From Casuarina equisetifolia (lineage: Eukaryota > Streptophyta > Magnoliopsida > Fagales > Casuarinaceae): DNA of 64,000 bases. The stretch covers positions 7,115,931 to 7,179,930 of the forward strand of contig CM052357.1 in assembly GCA_028551475.1 (NCBI GenBank). The letters are read 5' to 3'. The notes below the pieces were generated by a model. The model had not been told where the DNA came from and made no database searches. It saw only the letters and a program-made list of their open reading frames with translations. Positions 25,103-36,689 of this stretch are shown piece by piece. Positions within the stretch are counted from its first letter, which is position 1. The number at the start of each line of letters is the position of its first letter. The position numbers were made by a program, and so were the translations under genes.

Positions 25103-25246
25103 CTCATCTTTCTTCTGTTCTAGCTTTTGATATTGACTCATCATAGATTGATAAACCTTTAAAAATTGCGAGGAGATCGCAGCTCTAAAATTCGAAGGAT
25201 ACTCCTTCTTCGGTGTCATGATGAGATGGCCATTGGAGAAATTCAA
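25103..25246 (-). other. Exon-like ORF in NTM1 intron 6, second copy
   Basis: The minus strand reads NFSNGHLIMTPKKEYPSN, then [20 protein letters not shown] and DE followed by a good donor (GTAGTTTC). Amphipathic, coiled-coil-like end. The three copies differ by whole codons (MRPKEY, MTPKKEY, MTPKKY), which hints at past coding constraint. Its phase does not fit between NTM1 exons 6 and 7. It may be an exon relic of another gene or an alternative terminal exon. Not recognised. Confidence 0.35.
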
Positions 25247-28200
25247 TTCACTTCCTTGATCTGTGTTTTTATTTTTACTTCTTCGGTAGGCTGATTGAGA
25301 CCTTTTCTTTCAGTACCCTTGAAGAATGAAGAATGAAGAATAAAGGCAAAAAGCATAATGGGCATAGGGGCATGGTGCGGCAGGACCACAGCTGTTTCTT
25401 GCCTTTATCAGGACTACAATCTCAAGAAGACCCCATTAGATCTAAGATTTTAGGGCTCATTACCATATGGGCTTGAACTCCGACACCACTCTTTATCTAA
25501 TAAAAGGCTCCACATGTACTTTCTCCTGCTTGCTTTAATATTTAGGAGAACATATACACTTGGCTAACTTGCATGGATATTAATTTGGAAACTACCCATC
25601 AAGCTTGTTAAACCCAAGGCTTTGCAAAACTCACTAGATGTTTTTATGAAACCCTCCTTCCACCAACCCTTTTGGTTTGGTTTCCCTCCAGAGATGTTGC
25701 AAAACAGATCAGGTCTGGAGTGGAAAGTGAGAGCGAAATAGAGTCTAGCAATAATGTTGACTGGTTACTTTAGAAACTTAATCTAGATCATCACTCCCTA
25801 GCTATACCATAACAACTAGACAGACAACATATCTTCACCAAATCACAACTCTGCCAAGCCAATGCCATCTCTTCAACATATTTCCATTAAATCACATGGA
25901 TTCAAAGCTATTGACATCACCGCCAATCACAATCCCACTAATCTTTCCTTTCCATTTTCGCCATAGATGGCTTCCTTTCTCACAGCTGCAGAGCACCAAG
26001 GGTATGGACCATCCGTAAGAGACACAATGCTTACTCCTTCTATCAATAGACTCCAGTTTTATTGTTCATTAGAACCAGTTTTGGTTCCAATCATTGGAAA
26101 ATAGACTACGTTGCCCTGGTAAATCTTGCCAAAACCTCGTTTAATTCAAACAAGTTAGGCGTTGCCAAGTTTGGTAATGTACTTTTAATGTTCAACTTTG
26201 TCTTTCCTTCGGATTGCTTGAAATTAATTTTTCTTTTTTCCCTCCATCCCTTGGAGTACAATATCCAAGGGAAATTTTAGTTATAAATATATATAAAAAA
26301 AAATGAAACCTATGAGTTACTTGAAATCTAGACACTCTTCTTTTGATAACCACAGAAGCCGTACAAATTAAATGGCGTCCTCTTAGAGCTTGAAGGGTGC
26401 AAAGAAAGTTACTGCATCATAACACAACCCTGACGAATATAAAGAGAAGAACAAAACGGGAAGCATACCACCTTTTGCTATATTCTCCTTCAAGACAAAA
26501 AAGCCACCAGGTTTAAGGCCAGCTTGGAAGTAACATAAATCTTAGTTACCGCCAAATTACAGTAGCTACAGAAGATCACTAGAATATTCACAATGTCAGA
26601 CATGTGAAAAAAAAAATACAGTATAACAGCATAGGTCGCAGCATAGATACAAGGTCTTCAACGAAAAAAACTCCAAGAAAATACACAAAACTAAGAGGAA
26701 AAATCCAATTTTCAAAACCTACAAAAAAAAAAGAAAGTGAAATTTTACTACCAAAGTTTTGAATATCCATCAAAAGTGAGCAAATAAAAACTAAGAAAGC
26801 TCGAGATCTTCTTAGCACAAAAATAACGAGAATTCACCACCTAATACTACTAAAACAGTAGAAGAGAGAATAGGTTACACAACTTGATCAGTTATCACTA
26901 TATAACATTGTGTAATTGCTACCCAAACAGAACCACAGAAACCCTTTTTTCAACTCTGCTTCTTTGCAGGAGGAAAATGGTCTATAGTGTAGCAAACCTA
27001 TGCGGTGCATTACAACAGTGAAACTAGCAGAATCATAAGAACATTTAAAACATAGAAAGCAGAAGAACATCACTTCAGTAATCAGTTCCGCAGTACAGCA
27101 AATCAGTAACAATTGCAGGAAAATTTAGGGTTACAAAAACATAGAACTAGCATTTAGTCCCTTGTGCAGTAATATGGCCACAGAGGCGATCATGTCCACG
27201 AAAAGAGTTCACATTTATCAAGGTTAAACCAGGCCATATTCATGGCATTTCACCAAATCATTATCCAATCTAAAGGGCAGTCAAGTATTAGGAGAAAGAT
27301 TAGAGACAAAGAAAAAGAACAGATACAGAACATTAAACAAAATTCACAGGTGTAGGATACAGCAGTGTATTATAGTAACAGAACTGCAAAATCTGAGACT
27401 TTTAAGCTTGAATCAATAGTAGCCAATAATCTTTAAGCCTGCACTTCATTTTTCCTGCTCAACATTCCACTATCCAAAGTAAAAGACTTCTAAATGTTTT
27501 TGCTTATAATAAATCCAATATAATAACCAAAAATTCTCATAGTTTACATCATTTCAGCAAACACACACTCGCCATGTCTTTAACACCACAGCTTTACCCT
27601 CCACTCTTTCTCACAGGTAAAGGAAATGACATCGTTAAAGAATGAAATTACCTTAGCTCTCTTAAAGAATGTTACAAAGTCATCATCTGTGAGATGCCCA
27701 ATGCACCATTGAACCCATATAACATCATATCTTCCTGCAGCGGGAGTGAATTCCTAAGAACAAGTTAGGAGACTTCCATTAAAATTTGCAAGAGATTCAC
27801 GACAAAAGAGTGTTTATATGTACAGAGAAACTACTACGAGCTATAAAGATCAAATGCAAATTATCACGAATTCACATAATTTTCTTTCTTTTTTTCTAAA
27901 CCACTTAAAAGAATGAGTTGCTATAACTACTCTAGACAGCCAAGGAAAATCTAAAGATAACAGCGAAACTTTTTTTTTATAAAAAAAAAAAAAAAGAACT
28001 ATTTTACATTTTTTGCTTTCAAATGACATTATCTCATTGATTGCAGAACTTCAACATTCACTTACATATAAACAGAAATCAAAACCGGTTTTTGAATGTC
28101 TTAAACAGGAGCTACAGCATCTTTAATGATTTATTCTTCCATTTATTTACACCTTTCTGATGCAAAGGTTAATTACCAAAAACAGAAAGGGACAAACAAT

Positions 28201-31200
28201 TACTAAAGCATAATTATGTGTTCAATTTACCTCTTTTAGTTAATTATTATTATGGTAACTTCAGGGATTCATTATACAAGAAGACTATCAATTTGGAAAC
28301 ATTTTTTTCATTTTCTTTTCTTTGGAAGGGGTGAGTCATTTGCAAAGTTGCTCCGTTATGCTCACTATGGTGTTAAGGTTGCAGAGGAACAAACATCTTC
28401 TAATGGTGTAGAAAGAGATCCAACCAAGACATCAAAAAATTCATCCTTAGAAGGCTGATGCTTGGATGGTGCACTTATCTCCCTGAAATCAGAATGGTCC
28501 CAATATTTATTGATTCATGACCAATTTGTATTTTCTTTCTCTTCTAGTTATTTTCTGTTTGTGCCCAGCTGATGTACTTGGGTGGTGTCCCCTTGGCACT
28601 GCTTAACGATTTGACCCATCATAGAAAAAGAACCATTATATAACAGAAAATTTTTCATTCAAGTAAATCAATCAATAAGGAATTATTTATCATTTAGTTC
28701 CACGTGACAACCAACTGTTCCACAAAATGGTTTCTAGAAAGTTTGACAAAACCTTTAGAAATAAAAAAGAAAAAAGCAACAGTTATGTCCTTATATGGTA
28801 ACTTACGGCTTCAGGCCTACATACTAGGTTGTCTTAGGCAATTTTTGCTTTATTATCAAAAATATAATTCCTCACAGAAGCCATTTACCAAAAAATCAAG
28901 AGTTGTACCTATGCTCATTTATACAGATATTTCGCACTCCACTTCATTACCTGGAGAGGTACACAAAAACAATTTGTGGCTTTGTGCGTATCTGAGGACA
29001 TCTGATTTTCAGGAACCAAATTTGTGCGCGCCTTCTCTAAGAAATGTTATACAGGTTCAAGAAAATCAACCTGGATGTCAAGGAAAAAAATATCGAATCA
29101 AATATAGTAAACGAGCTAAATCACATATTTCAAATCTTGGATGGGCTACATCAGACAAAAAATTCGTATAGGCATCAAGTAAGTGAGACAACCACAAGCC
29201 TTAGTATCTGATAAAACCTCCAAAAACATAAGATGAGGTACATCCAGCATCAACCATGGGCAGAGATCATAATATCCAAATACAATAATAGAAGATGGAG
29301 TGTCCATGTTGTATAGGTCATGATATCCTGTTTCAAACGAAGACAGCCCTCAATAAGAGAAAAGATATAGGAATAATGGTGAATCTATTTACTACATAGA
29401 GAGTGGACCCAGAAAAATAGTAAATGAAGATATAAAACAAATCACTGAGAGTCATTCTTTCACAAAGAGAATAAGGAGGAAAGAAAGGAGAAATACTAAA
29501 AGCCTTGCTAGCTGAGCACAACCTTTTGTGCCATAAAGAGTGACCAAAGCCAAGAAGTACTAAAAACAACATGTTTGAGTGTTTTTCTAATTATAAGGTC
29601 GCGGTCAATAGAGTCGTCCCTAAAGATCCAATTGGAAGTAATAAAAAATGCACTGATCCAAGGGGCCGTGCAGATCCTACAAATGCACAAAAAAATAAGA
29701 ATAACAACATTTAGTTTCTCCGACTGTCCCTATTTACTCAGGCCCTTGCTTCACACACCCAGGTTGGCACGACACAACAAGTTTGGCAATGGGCATGGCA
29801 ACTTGACACAAAAATAGTCAAAAATATCATAAACTGACACCTTCACAGTGATATAAAGTGAGTACGTGTCCTAGAATCATCTTGCCCTTGATAATGCATG
29901 CCAAACAAATAACAGTAAATAGAAAAGCAGTAAAGGAATTATAAATAGATAAAAAGTAATTACATTATATAGAATATAAAACTCATTCACCCTTCAATAA
30001 AGAAGCTGGCTTTGCAAGCTACAAGGAAAGAAGGATGTTTAAGCAGAGATGTTTTTTACGGTGCTGGTCTACCACGAAACCTCAGTATGACAAGAAGGTT
30101 ACCATGGAAGAGGATTTTTTCAAATTAATGTCCCTGAATTTTCTACACAGTATTGCCCAAGGAAATAGAGTGCTCATAGCCTGCAGCATAACCACAAGTC
30201 GCCTTCTGATAACAAAAGGTCATTCTTACCCAAATCAAACTTAGTCCTTAACAGAGCCCCATGAAAGGGATGCAATGACATCCACATCACACAAGATTGT
30301 AGTCAAAAGCAGTAGATTAAAGAACCCTACAGTGCATACACTCAATCATCATAAGACATCTTCTATGAAGGAAGGTTAGAGAAGCATGGAAGTTATATTG
30401 TCCGCAGAACCATCCATGTTGCTTCACATCTAGTGTTTAATGCAAGGAAAACAACCACGTTTAAGGGCAGAGCTTCTTTGTATATAATTAAGCTAACACT
30501 CTTTAGTCCAATGCTCTTCCAACCCCACCTCTTTCTAACACTTTTTAGGCTCCTACAATCACTCCACTTGTGAGACCTGACTTATCTTCTCCAATTTCTT
30601 CTTCTTAATTTATTTTGTTTCTCCTTTTCTCTTTCATATGGTTCATTTTGCACAGCCCCAAGTGATTTGGTCTCTCTTTTACTTATGATCAGCTATTTAT
30701 TATGTGAAAAATAATGGGATTTATTTTGCAATTATCAAAAACAGGTAGTGATGTACAGTAACTTGCGGCAACGGATTGCATTCATTCTAATCCAATCACA
30801 TTATAGAGAATTTAAAGCATTCAGTATTAGTCAAAGCTTTAGTAAGACCAGACTATCAGAGTAATTGCACAAGTGGATATTTTTTAGAGATAAGGAAATG
30901 ACCTTACCTCATTAAAATATCTTATGAGAAGATTTTTGGTAACTCTCCCAATGCCAGAACCACAATCTGCAGCAGCAAGTCTTAGGTAATTTTGCATTGC
31001 CAACAAAACAATAGCACAAGTGCCACGCGTATGTTATGTTTGAAGTCAATATCAAGGGATACATACACAATGCAATGAACCGTAACTATCAAACTTGGAA
31101 CCTCTGCATACACGAAGAGAAAGAGAGAATTGGTACCAAGAGCAACGAGGTGCGTGTCTGTGCCAGAATTGGAGAATCTCTCAGACAAAAGCGTATTGAG

Positions 31201-31537
31201 AAAACCTTCGCTGCCCTGAATATCCGGCTCATTCACATGCCCATACCCTCCCAGGACCCCATCCACCGACGCCTCCACGCCCTTCCCTTATACAAGAAGA
31301 CAAACCCATTCAAGCACAACGAGAATTTTCCAAAGGAATCATAAACATGGAGAGGAAAAAAAAGAAAAAGAAAGAGTAAAGGAGTTATATCAGCTAAGTT
31401 GTAGTACATACTTGCCAATGTCCAACGCCCTGGCGATACCACTCTGTCTTCCTGCTTTGATCACCGGCCTGTTCACTCCACATCTCCTCGGCGTTCTTGA
31501 ATTCGCGGCCATCGGAATCCTACCCTCCGACCTCCAT

Positions 31538-32598
31538 TCTGTAGGCTGTCGCTCGTGCCGGCAACCTTACCTTCGGAGTTTGGAGGGAAACGAAACAAAA
31601 TCCGCTGCGAGGGAGGCAAGGAGTGGGAGAACAAAGGAATTCTCCCATTGTGTTTTGCGTAAAGAAAAAAAAAAAAAAAAAACAAAACAAAAAAACAAAA
31701 ATCATAAACTTCCACTAATTAATTTTTTTAAACAATACTATTGCTTTTCCCCACCTCCTTTTCTTTTTAATAATATATACAAAACGGGGAAAGAAAATAC
31801 ATTAAAAAAAAGAAGAAGAAGAAATGACTCATTTAGTAGAGTCATACCTAAAGGAATTGGCATTTTAGGAGACCTTGTCACTAATATTTACATGAAGTAG
31901 ACACAAAATATGTACACCAAAATTATCGAATAAAAATACTTGTTTTCTTTTTAAGTTAAGTAATTGCTTTTGAGCAAATAATTCATCTTCATTTTAACAA
32001 CAATATTGTTTTTAATTACTATCAAAACAACTTTTCTTACCAATTATAAATAGAATTTGTGTAAAAATTTGAAACTATTACAGTTCAGAAGATTGCAATT
32101 ACCAATTCTTTCAAAAGTCGATAAGCACTGAGTTCAGTTCAAAAGTCAGGCTTTGGTGATGGGATGTGAAGGAAGTTTGGGACTTAAGTATAGAGTTAGC
32201 TAAGTATGATGTGGGAAGCACAATGGTGGTGTTTCCTTTAGTGAATGTTGTTCGTTTCTTCCCGCTAAAGATTGCACACGTCATGTGGCATATTCCCCTC
32301 CAACGGATGCAATTAATGCAAAAGGCTAGCAAATTATCTATTCAGCTTATATTCACTCATCCCTCTTAAGATGTCAATCTTAAGTCTATAAATATAAATA
32401 ATAAGTCCATATCTAATAAAACATAACACGAAAGCAAGTTAACTCTATAAATATAACCGTACAAAAGATGAGCATGTAAAAAGGGAGTTATGGCTAACCC
32501 TGTTATTGAACAAAAGAGGGGGAAAAAAAAAACAAAAAGAAAAAGAAACACTTGGCATTCTTCATCTTTCTCATCATCATAATCTTTTCAATATCTTT
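31538..32598. other. RLP B 3' flank and NTM1-2 upstream region
   Basis: Same arrangement as 6446-7391. Long poly-A tract near 31665. Plus-strand TATAAATA at 32387 and 32446. No gene seen. Confidence 0.5.
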
Positions 32599-35500
32599 TT
32601 ATGCATCAAACCACATAAGAATTTTATCAACACTTTCATTGCACCATCTTCTTCCTGTCTCCCAAAACATAAGAATGACAACATTCCAAGTTGCTCCTAC
32701 TAGAAAACCAAGACTGATAGGAATGAACAATTGATCAAATCTAAGTAGTGTTGTTGAACCTATATCTTGAGATTTTGGTGTTGCTGATGGTGGCAACATA
32801 TTGCCATTACATCCTGTTTTCAAAGGAAAGCCACATAACCCTTTGTTCCCTTCAAATGAAGCTTCAGAAAATGTCTTAAATTGCTTCACATATGGAATTG
32901 GCCCTACCAATTGATTGAATGAGAGATTGAGAACTTCTAGAAAATTAAGACCATCTGCAAGTTGCAAAGGAATCTTACCAGCAAGCTTATTGCTTGAGAG
33001 GTCCAATGACTCAAGATTACTCAATCTTCTAAGAGATGATGGTATTTGGCCTTGAAAAGCATTATGTGATAGGTTTAAAAGATGCAATGATGTGAGCTTT
33101 CCAATTTCTTGGGGTATAGGCCCATCAAGGTGATTGCATGAAAAGTCAATTAAGGTGAAAATTGTTAGAATCTTCACTAGCTCGCGATCTTGCCCTTTAA
33201 TAATAACTGTTATTGAGTATTGATAATTAAAGTTAATGTTGTATGATATGAAATAGAGATAAGAAAGCTTTGGTTGAGTAACAATTTTATCACCCATTAG
33301 AGCCGTCCAACTTGAAATTGTCAAAAGTCTTCTAGTAAACTTGTTTACACCTCCATCTATAATTTGAAGCATTGGCCAAGTGGCATTAAGGTTAGGACAA
33401 AATATGTTCCCGTAAAACCTATTAGACCGCATAATAAGGACACGCAACATAGATGCATTTCTTAGATAACATGGGAAGGTATCCTCAAACTTATTGTACC
33501 CAAGGTCCAAGATCTCCAAATTTGTGCAATTGACTAGAGACTTTGGTAAACGTCCTTCTATTTGATTTTCATTGAGATTTAATGTTTGTAAAACACAATT
33601 TCGTGGAAAGTAATTAGGAATTGGCCCAAAAATATTGTTTTTCCTTAAATTCACCACTGCAAGAGTCTTACTCATCTCAATCAAGCATCGGGGAATTGGA
33701 CCACTAAAGAAATTACTAGAAAAATCTAATGCCTCAAGATATGAAGCATTGCATATTGATCTAGGGATATGCCCATACAATTTATTGCTTGAAAGAGAGA
33801 AGAAATAAGTTTCCCTAAGTAAGTTACCAATAGTATTTGGTATTATTGAGTGAAAATTATTCATTGAGAAATCCAAGAATTCTATGGAATTCCCATCTGG
33901 TACTAGAACCAAGAGTTCCCCTTGAAGTTGGTTGGAATGAAGGTCCAAGTATGTCAAAGAAGAAAGGTTAGAGAAAGGTCCTTCCAAAGTCATCAAGTAG
34001 TTGAAAGAGAGATTTAAATAAATAAGATCACTAAATTTTCCAATCCAACTTGGTATATTTCCAACAATTTGATTGTTTGAAAGGTCAAGAAACTGCAATT
34101 TGGAATTGTTTCTCAAGAAATTAGGAAACCTTTTCAACTTGCAAGAACCCAACCTTATTCCAGTAAGATGGGGAAAGGAAGAGGAAGAAGTACTGATTTC
34201 ATCATACTCAATCAATAAGTTGTTACAAGAAAGTCCAAGATATGAAAGATTTCTCAATTGCTGAATCACTTTTAGCTCCAAGGAGCCGTTGAAGTTGTTA
34301 GAAGAAAGTGTGAGAAATAATAGACTTTGGAGTTTGAAAATAAACATGGGTATTGGCCCTTCCAAATTATTGTGACCCAAATCAATGGCACAGAGTGGCA
34401 AAGAAGAAACTTTATGACTCTCATTAAGCTGACCAGAAAATTGATTATAATGAAGCTGTAATTCTTGTAATGATGGAAGGGAAAACAAAGAAATTGGAAT
34501 ACTCCCGTTGAGTAAATTGGCACTCAAGTCTAGGGATACTAGATGATGGAGCTCTTCCCACTGAGTGGAAGTAATGTGACCCGTCAGTTGATTCCCACTA
34601 AGGTTTATTTGGGTTAGATTCTTGGCCATATTGAATGATGGAATTGGTCCTGTCAAGGAGTTGAGTGACATGTCCAAAGAAACCAATTGTGTGAGGCTTG
34701 CCATGGAGTACGGAATTGATCCGTTAAAATTGCAAGACATAAAATCAAGTTTGGATAACATTCTAAGGTTACCAATAGTATGTGGAATTGTGCCTGAAAA
34801 TTTTGTATCTCTAAGGTTCAAGATTCGAAGTGATCCATTTTGAGGAAAATCTGGAAGAGAACCTTGAAGCAGGGAATTTAGAGACAAATCAAGCGTCTCT
34901 AGTGTTGGTATTTGGAAGATCTTTTGTGGAAACGTGCCATTCAACCTAGAATCACCAAGGTCCAAGTACGTTAAGTTTGTGAAATTTGCAAAGAACTCTG
35001 GAATCGGAGAAAGAAAATAGTTGGAATTCAAACGAATAGCGGTAAGGGACTTGAGCATCAGTATGGATGGATGGAAAGGACCAAAAAGATTACAAGATGA
35101 CAAACTCAAGACTTTCAGCTTTGGCAGAGAAGATGATAAGGCCTGACACCATTCATTCCTTTGTGCTGATATTGTCACACCATCAAGATGAAGCTCTATA
35201 AGTTCTGAAAGGTTCTGAACGAGCATATATAAATTTGGACTTTTAAGGCTCAAATCGTTGTCTGAAAACGTGGATAAGTCAAGAATGACCAACTTTGTCA
35301 GGTTAGAAATTGCCACTGGTACCTGCCCAGAAAAGCCTGCGGTTGATAGGTTCAAATAAACCAGATGTGTCAACTTCTCAAACTCTGATGGAATCATAGA
35401 ACTGCTGAAGTCGTTGTAAGCCAAGCTCAAGTTCTTGAGATACTGAAGACTGAAGAGACCACTTGACTTAAGTCCACCAGAAATAGCTTCGTCAGTTAGA

Positions 35501-35742
35501 TCGAGACCAATAACGCGTCCCTCTTGGCAGGTTACGCCTTCCCATGAGCAACAATCCACACTTCCATTCCACCATGCGAGTTTTGTCGACTTAGCGTGAT
35601 CAAATATGAGGTTGTTTTTCAATTGCAATAACAAGGACTGTTGATCATCCAGACATTGCCCAGACACCCCAAAGATACAGCAGCTGAGGAAAATTATGCA
35701 TACGGGTATGAGGGAAATCAATGAAAATAGCGGAATCCTCAT
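32599..35742 (-). CDS. LRR receptor-like protein B (Ve/Cf type), intact
   Basis: Uninterrupted 1047-residue frame, the same length as copy A. Start MRIPLFSLIS at 35742. Signal peptide to about residue 28, then QCLDDQQSLLLQLKNN and WWNGSVDCCSWEGVTC, the LRR N-terminal cap. Extracellular LRRs follow, then an island ending near IIKGQDRELVKILTI, four last LRRs and the GLCGFPL cap. The membrane helix has GFLVG and the short tail ends DKILMWFDA. There is no kinase. Differences from A cluster in the variable xxLxLxx surface positions of the LRRs (for example NLSGNQLTG against KLSRNRLTG), as expected for ligand-facing residues. It has a different upstream region from A, C and D (see 35743). Probably functional. 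Confidence 0.93.
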   Translation of the reverse strand: MRIPLFSLISLIPVCIIFLSCCIFGVSGQCLDDQQSLLLQLKNNLIFDHAKSTKLAWWNGSVDCCSWEGVTCQEGRVIGLDLTDEAISGGLKSSGLFSLQYLKNLSLAYNDFSSSMIPSEFEKLTHLVYLNLSTAGFSGQVPVAISNLTKLVILDLSTFSDNDLSLKSPNLYMLVQNLSELIELHLDGVTISAQRNEWCQALSSSLPKLKVLSLSSCNLFGPFHPSILMLKSLTAIRLNSNYFLSPIPEFFANFTNLTYLDLGDSRLNGTFPQKIFQIPTLETLDLSLNSLLQGSLPDFPQNGSLRILNLRDTKFSGTIPHTIGNLRMLSKLDFMSCNFNGSIPYSMASLTQLVSLDMSLNSLTGPIPSFNMAKNLTQINLSGNQLTGHITSTQWEELHHLVSLDLSANLLNGSIPISLFSLPSLQELQLHYNQFSGQLNESHKVSSLPLCAIDLGHNNLEGPIPMFIFKLQSLLFLTLSSNNFNGSLELKVIQQLRNLSYLGLSCNNLLIEYDEISTSSSSFPHLTGIRLGSCKLKRFPNFLRNNSKLQFLDLSNNQIVGNIPSWIGKFSDLIYLNLSFNYLMTLEGPFSNLSSLTYLDLHSNQLQGELLVLVPDGNSIEFLDFSMNNFHSIIPNTIGNLLRETYFFSLSSNKLYGHIPRSICNASYLEALDFSSNFFSGPIPRCLIEMSKTLAVVNLRKNNIFGPIPNYFPRNCVLQTLNLNENQIEGRLPKSLVNCTNLEILDLGYNKFEDTFPCYLRNASMLRVLIMRSNRFYGNIFCPNLNATWPMLQIIDGGVNKFTRRLLTISSWTALMGDKIVTQPKLSYLYFISYNINFNYQYSITVIIKGQDRELVKILTIFTLIDFSCNHLDGPIPQEIGKLTSLHLLNLSHNAFQGQIPSSLRRLSNLESLDLSSNKLAGKIPLQLADGLNFLEVLNLSFNQLVGPIPYVKQFKTFSEASFEGNKGLCGFPLKTGCNGNMLPPSATPKSQDIGSTTLLRFDQLFIPISLGFLVGATWNVVILMFWETGRRWCNESVDKILMWFDA

Positions 35743-36140
35743 TGGAAGTAGAGGCAAGAGGCAAGAGACAAGAGTATAGGAAAGAATTGAAGAGATGATG
35801 AACTTAGTTGACGAAAACGGAGGGTAAAAGTCCTATAAACTCCAAATTTTTTCACATGAAGCTCTAGGACGTTGCAGGCTAAAAAGATATAAAGTTTGCA
35901 ATGGGAGAACAACCAAAATGTAGAATGGGACTTAGAAGAAGAAGACAACGACTCAACAGAGGGAAGTAAACCGCGTTTCAGTTTGTATAATTAATACAAA
36001 AGTTTGACCCGCTGAAAACACGAGGCTAGCGAATGGAAAACAACTTAAAGACATCAGGGCAGGATCCATGTAAAATAACAAAGGAAGTGACATTAGAGTC
36101 TCTTTCATGTTCCAATTATGAGTGAAAAATATGAAATAAG
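35743..36140 (-). promoter_or_regulatory. RLP B chimeric 5' flank
   Basis: Only about 240 bp next to the gene match the other RLP flanks, to TATAATTAAT near 35990. From there the sequence changes to a piece of the small-ORF relic (GACCCGCTGAAAACACGAGG, about 36007) and then to DNA upstream of the NTM1-3 3' flank. GAGGCAA is repeated just before the start codon. If B is expressed, its distal control elements differ from those of A. Confidence 0.55.
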
Positions 36141-36366
36141 ACATAAACATAAAACACCGCTGAACACGTATATTATCTCCTCTTTCCGATGCCCTTCGGG
36201 CTCAGTGGCTTTCAGTAGGGGTCCACTCCCTACAATAATCAGGCAAGTTTCTTTGGTTTAACTATGCTAAAGCTCAATGCTTCTTCAGATTTAATTATCC
36301 TTCAGATAACGTGGTCGGTGGGCTTCATTTTTTGTTTCTCTCTCTTTAATAAATATAACGAATTCT
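36141..36366. repeat. Short duplication near the unit 2/3 boundary
   Basis: TTCAGATAACGTGGTCGGTG plus GGC occurs at 36301-36323 and, with one change, at 36366-36388, separated by a 42-bp T-rich insert. Unit 2 has one copy (about 18907), so about 65 bp were added here. Confidence 0.5.
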
Positions 36367-36678
36367 TCAGATAACGTGATCGGTGGGCAGACTTGTCTGT
36401 CGGCAGAGATTCCATCGGTGGGTCACGGCTTGAAATTTCCTTTTGCTTTCATCGAAAGCGGTGACGACCGGGAGTGGGCAGGTCGGTGTGTAGTGGAATG
36501 AATGAGGAATCCTCGACGTGCAAAGTGGAGAGAAAATCTGAGGGCTTTTGCTTTCTGAACGCGGATTGACGCGGACTTCAAAAGCTGCTTTGTGACTTGC
36601 CCGGCTACTACGCTTTGTCCTTGCAGACTTACTTCGCGTGGTCAGAAAGTTAACGCTGTTGACGAAGCTCAATTTCAA
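36367..36678 (-). CDS. Unrecognised GC-richer ORF downstream of NTM1-3
   Basis: Second copy of the frame at 18908: 103 codons, same start (MKLSFVNSVNF) and near-identical end (LPTDHVI). One codon is deleted in frame (KRSSRASHK against KRNNSRASHK). Function unknown. Confidence 0.3.
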   Translation of the reverse strand: MKLSFVNSVNFLTTRSKSARTKRSSRASHKAAFEVRVNPRSESKSPQIFSPLCTSRIPHSFHYTPTCPLPVVTAFDESKRKFQAVTHRWNLCRQTSLPTDHVI

Positions 36679-36689
36679 ACTGACAGAAG

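Larger units (their letters stand above)
21550..31537 (-). pseudogene. NTM1: Alpha N-terminal protein methyltransferase NTM1, copy 2 (broken)
   Basis: All eight exons can be placed: 31412-31537, 31137-31281, 30908-30966, 28951-29070, 27652-27753, 26469-26523, 23847-23944 and 21550-21675. Joined, they would give the family's usual ~276 residues. Exon 7 holds [15 protein letters not shown], with the acidic residues of the catalytic region. Exon 8 holds [15 protein letters not shown] and ends IIK. Three lesions make a working protein unlikely: codon 6 is TAG (31520-31522; TCG in copies 1 and 3), codon 118 in exon 4 is TAA (29047-29049; TCA elsewhere), and the acceptor before exon 6 is AA instead of AG (base 26524). 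It sits between RLP B upstream and an RLP 5' flank downstream. Confidence 0.85.
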
